Source of the DNA: Myceligenerans indicum
Lineage (GTDB): Bacteria; Actinomycetota; Actinomycetes; Actinomycetales; Cellulomonadaceae
DNA: 64,000 nt
Direction of reading: 5' to 3'
NCBI RefSeq assembly: GCF_016742955.1
Contig: NZ_JABBYC010000002.1
Location: 1-64,000, forward strand
Shown here: in pieces, positions 61,995 through 64,000 of the stretch
Position numbering within the stretch: position 1 is the first letter of the stretch
Layout: each line of letters begins with the position of its first letter
Notes under the pieces: generated by a model
What the model was told of the DNA's origin: nothing
What the model saw: only the letters and a program-made list of their open reading frames with translations
The model's database searches: none
Position numbers and translations under genes: made by a program

Positions 61995-62854
61995 TGGTTT
62001 CTCTTCCTTGAGATCTCGTTGAGTCCGTAGATGTGCTCGGCGTTGCCGCCGAGGACGGCGTCCCGCTCGCCGGGGGCGAGCCGGTCCAGGCAGGCTCGCA
62101 TCACGTCCCAGGTGTGCCGGTACCCGCCGTGAGGAACCGACATCGGCCAGTCCCCGCCATACATGACGCGATCCGCCCCGAACGCCTCGAGCGCGACGTC
62201 CAGCAGCAGGCCGACGCCGGCCTCCGTGAACGGCACGCCCGGCAGGTGCAGGCCGGAGAACTTCACGACGGCGTTCGGCGCGGCGGCGAGGCGATCGAGC
62301 TGGGCCCGCCACTCACCGAGGCCGTGGCCGCCGGCCGGTGGTTTGCCGAGGTGGTCGAGCACGACGGTGAGCTCCGGGAGGTCCCGTGCCAGGCGCGCGG
62401 CCGCGTCCAGGTGACGCGGCCAGGCGTCCGGCACGTCGAAGGTCAGGCCCTGGGCGGCGACCCGGCCCAGCGACGCGCGCACGTCGGGCAGATCGAGGAA
62501 GTCGTCACGGGGGTCGTCGTGCACGAGATGACGGACGCCGCGCAGCAGCGGCTCCCCCTCGAGAGCCACGAGCGCCGCGGCGGCGCCGGGTTCGCTGTCC
62601 AGCGGCACCCAGCCGACGACGCCCGCGACCCAGTGGTGCGCCCGGGCGACCTCGAGCATGAATTCGGTGTCGCTCGTGGTGTCGTCGGCCTGCACGAGCA
62701 CGGCGGCGTCGACGCCGGCGGCGGTCAGCTCGACCTCGGCGTCGCCCGGGCCGAAGCTGCGGTGGAGCGGCCCCAGCTCGGGCGTGATCCACGCGTAGTC
62801 GCTGCGCGGGAGGTCCCAGAGGTGCAGGTGCGAGTCGATCACCCGGCCGGTCAT
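61988..62854 (-). CDS. L-fuconolactonase-like amidohydrolase
   Basis: The 288-residue protein is an amidohydrolase-superfamily lactonase with metal motif IDSHLHLWDL (residues 6-15), HDDPRDDF, and VLDHLGKPPAGG and YGGDWPMS with the catalytic Asp. It hydrolyses L-fucono-1,5- or 1,4-lactone to L-fuconate. The start overlaps the aldo/keto reductase stop (ATGA). Could also act on L-rhamnonolactone. Confidence 0.88.
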   Translation of the reverse strand: MTGRVIDSHLHLWDLPRSDYAWITPELGPLHRSFGPGDAEVELTAAGVDAAVLVQADDTTSDTEFMLEVARAHHWVAGVVGWVPLDSEPGAAAALVALEGEPLLRGVRHLVHDDPRDDFLDLPDVRASLGRVAAQGLTFDVPDAWPRHLDAAARLARDLPELTVVLDHLGKPPAGGHGLGEWRAQLDRLAAAPNAVVKFSGLHLPGVPFTEAGVGLLLDVALEAFGADRVMYGGDWPMSVPHGGYRHTWDVMRACLDRLAPGERDAVLGGNAEHIYGLNEISRKRNQC

Positions 62855-63825
62855 GGGATCAGTCCTTCGTCGCGGAGGCCCGACCAGAGCTCCTCGGGGA
62901 TCGTGGCGTGGCTCCGCTCGGCGTTCTGCCGGACCGAGCCGGCGCGGGCCGACCCGACCACGACCGATCGAACGGCGGGGTGGCGCAGCGGGTACCGGAG
63001 GGCGGCGGTGGGCAGCGGCACGCCGTGGCGGCGGCAGGCCGCCGCGAGGTCGCGGGCTCGGCGCAGGACGTCGTCGGGCACCTCGCCGTAGTCGTAGTGG
63101 GCGCCGGCTGCTGGTTCGTCGGTGGCGAGGAGGCCGGAGTTGTAGGGTGCCGCGGCGACGACGCCGACGCCGCGCTCGGTGCACAGCGGCAGGAGTTCGG
63201 CGAGGGCGGGCTGTTCGAGCAGGGTGTAGCGGCCCGCGATCATGACGAGGTCGAGGTCGCCCTCGCGCACCGCCCGTACGGCGGTGCCGACGTCGTTGGT
63301 GCCGATGCCGATCGCGTCGACCACGCCCTCCTCGCGGAGCCGTGCGAGTGCGGGCAGGCCTTCGGCGAGTCCGCGGTCGAGGTCGTAGGCGTCGGGGTCG
63401 TGGAGGTAGGCGATGTCGATCCGGCCGAGCCCGAGGCGCCGGCACGAGTCCTCGATGCTGCGGCGGATCCCGGCCTCGCTCGGGTCGAAGCGGCGCACCA
63501 TGTCGTCCGGCACCGCGAACCCGTGGGCGAGGTCGTCGCCGCCGGTGAACCGGGGGTTCGGGTCGAGCGCGCGGCCGACCTTCGTCGAGACGACGACCTC
63601 GTCGCGCGGCCGGGCCCGCAGGAAGGCGCCCAGCCGGCGTTCGGACAGGCCGAGCCCGTAGTGGGGTGCGGTGTCGTAGTAGCGGATGCCGCTCTCCCAC
63701 GCGGCCTCGAGTGCGGCGGCGGCCGCGTCGTCGGACACCTCGCGGTACAGGTTGCCGATCGGCGCGGCGCCGAAGCCGACCGGGCCCAGCCGTTCGGGTG
63801 CGGTCACGGCGGGAGCGCGCGTCAT
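62851..63825 (-). CDS. Aldo/keto reductase, probable L-fucose 1-dehydrogenase
   Basis: The 324-residue NAD(P)-dependent AKR has a catalytic tetrad: Asp in YYDTAPHYGLGLSERR, Tyr of that motif, Lys in VVSTKVGR and His in IAYLHDPD. In oxidative fucose pathways this family oxidises L-fucose to the lactone. It overlaps both neighbours by 4 bases. L-rhamnose or L-galactose dehydrogenation are alternatives. Confidence 0.88.
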   Translation of the reverse strand: MTRAPAVTAPERLGPVGFGAAPIGNLYREVSDDAAAAALEAAWESGIRYYDTAPHYGLGLSERRLGAFLRARPRDEVVVSTKVGRALDPNPRFTGGDDLAHGFAVPDDMVRRFDPSEAGIRRSIEDSCRRLGLGRIDIAYLHDPDAYDLDRGLAEGLPALARLREEGVVDAIGIGTNDVGTAVRAVREGDLDLVMIAGRYTLLEQPALAELLPLCTERGVGVVAAAPYNSGLLATDEPAAGAHYDYGEVPDDVLRRARDLAAACRRHGVPLPTAALRYPLRHPAVRSVVVGSARAGSVRQNAERSHATIPEELWSGLRDEGLIP

Positions 63826-64000
63826 GCCCGCGCCTCGACGTCCGCCCCGGCCCAGGTGTGGGCGGCGATCGACGCGGGTCGCATCTCGGTTCCCGCGCCC
63901 GCCGCCATGGGGGTGACGTACCGGCCGCGCACGACCTCGGTGGGCGTGACGAAGTGCTCGTGGAGATGGTCGACGTACTCGATCATCCGGCCGTCCATGG
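63822..64000 (-). CDS. C-terminus of L-fuconate dehydratase (runs off the window)
   Basis: The 59 codons at the edge read MIEYVDHLHEHFVTPTEVVR near the start of the segment, then GTEMRPASIA. From memory this is the C-terminal end of enolase-superfamily L-fuconate dehydratase (EYVDHLHEHF and MRPESIAEY). The stop overlaps the AKR start (ATGA). The enzyme dehydrates L-fuconate to 2-keto-3-deoxy-L-fuconate. The gene continues beyond 64000, and no in-window start is expected. Confidence 0.85.
   Translation of the reverse strand, partial: MDGRMIEYVDHLHEHFVTPTEVVRGRYVTPMAAGAGTEMRPASIAAHTWAGADVEARA

Noticed and set aside
1..64000. CRISPR arrays, tRNA, rRNA, insertion sequences or phage genes
   Set aside because: No regularly spaced repeats, cloverleaf or transposase, integrase or phage motifs were recognised by reading; a tool search could still find small RNAs.

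Overview
The window is a contig end from a very GC-rich actinobacterium. Codon use, the DUF222/HNH protein, the MMPL exporter, HspR/HrcA-type heat-shock operators and the many sugar-use genes point to Micrococcales, perhaps Promicromonosporaceae or Cellulomonadaceae; that placement is inference. The first 43 bases are not biological: positions 11-43 are the Illumina Nextera read-1 transposase adapter, left untrimmed. No rRNA, tRNA, CRISPR array, insertion sequence or prophage was seen.

Layout. 80-5989: a zinc alcohol dehydrogenase with a divergent LacI regulator, a DHFR-like reductase, a universal stress protein, the remnant of a DNA glycosylase gene, and a WYL regulator divergent from an alpha/beta hydrolase. 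5999-11278: a tctCBA tripartite tricarboxylate transporter and a divergent CitA/CitB-type two-component system whose kinase lacks the usual PAS domain. 11293-16515: ATP-dependent DNA ligase, a large LuxR (MalT-like) regulator and a GAP-family membrane protein. 16547-23923: a minus-strand operon of arylsulfatase, its formylglycine-generating enzyme, a HAD phosphatase and five small stress- or membrane-type proteins. 24191-26398: an MMPL exporter behind a palindromic operator. 26453-32744: a GH127 beta-L-arabinofuranosidase with its own ABC importer and LacI regulator. 32774-37837: stress and metabolic genes (DUF6328, Hsp20 with a HAIR site, Dps, acyl-CoA dehydrogenase, MocR regulator). 37782-43694: amino-acid permease, a GntR/FAH pair divergent from a PEBP protein, a hydrolase, and MarR plus GNAT. 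43717-46958: two decayed genes, then an MFS exporter and a MerR regulator fused to sliding-clamp-like domains. 47191-53666: a gamma-carbonic-anhydrase-like hexapeptide protein, DUF222/HNH protein, NYN nuclease, HAD, TetR/darcynin/SDR and a second Hsp20 with a CIRCE site. 53750-64000: GH95 alpha-L-fucosidase, GntR regulator, sugar ABC importer and L-fucose catabolic genes, running off the right edge in an L-fuconate dehydratase gene.

How the genes work together. Two polysaccharide-use modules are nearly complete. The GH127 module imports and cleaves beta-L-arabinofuranosides under LacI control. The fucose module has a secreted GH95 fucosidase with two ricin-type lectin domains, a ribose-type ABC importer, FucU mutarotase, aldo/keto reductase (sugar dehydrogenase), lactonase and L-fuconate dehydratase, which together outline the non-phosphorylating L-fucose route.

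The most unusual locus is 44593-46958. Both the MFS exporter and the MerR-clamp fusion have MerR-type promoters with 19-bp spacers and apparently leaderless starts. The effector part of the regulator resembles domains II and III of the DNA polymerase III beta clamp, down to a clamp-like C-terminus. A sensor for compounds or peptides that bind the sliding clamp, coupled to efflux, is a testable idea.
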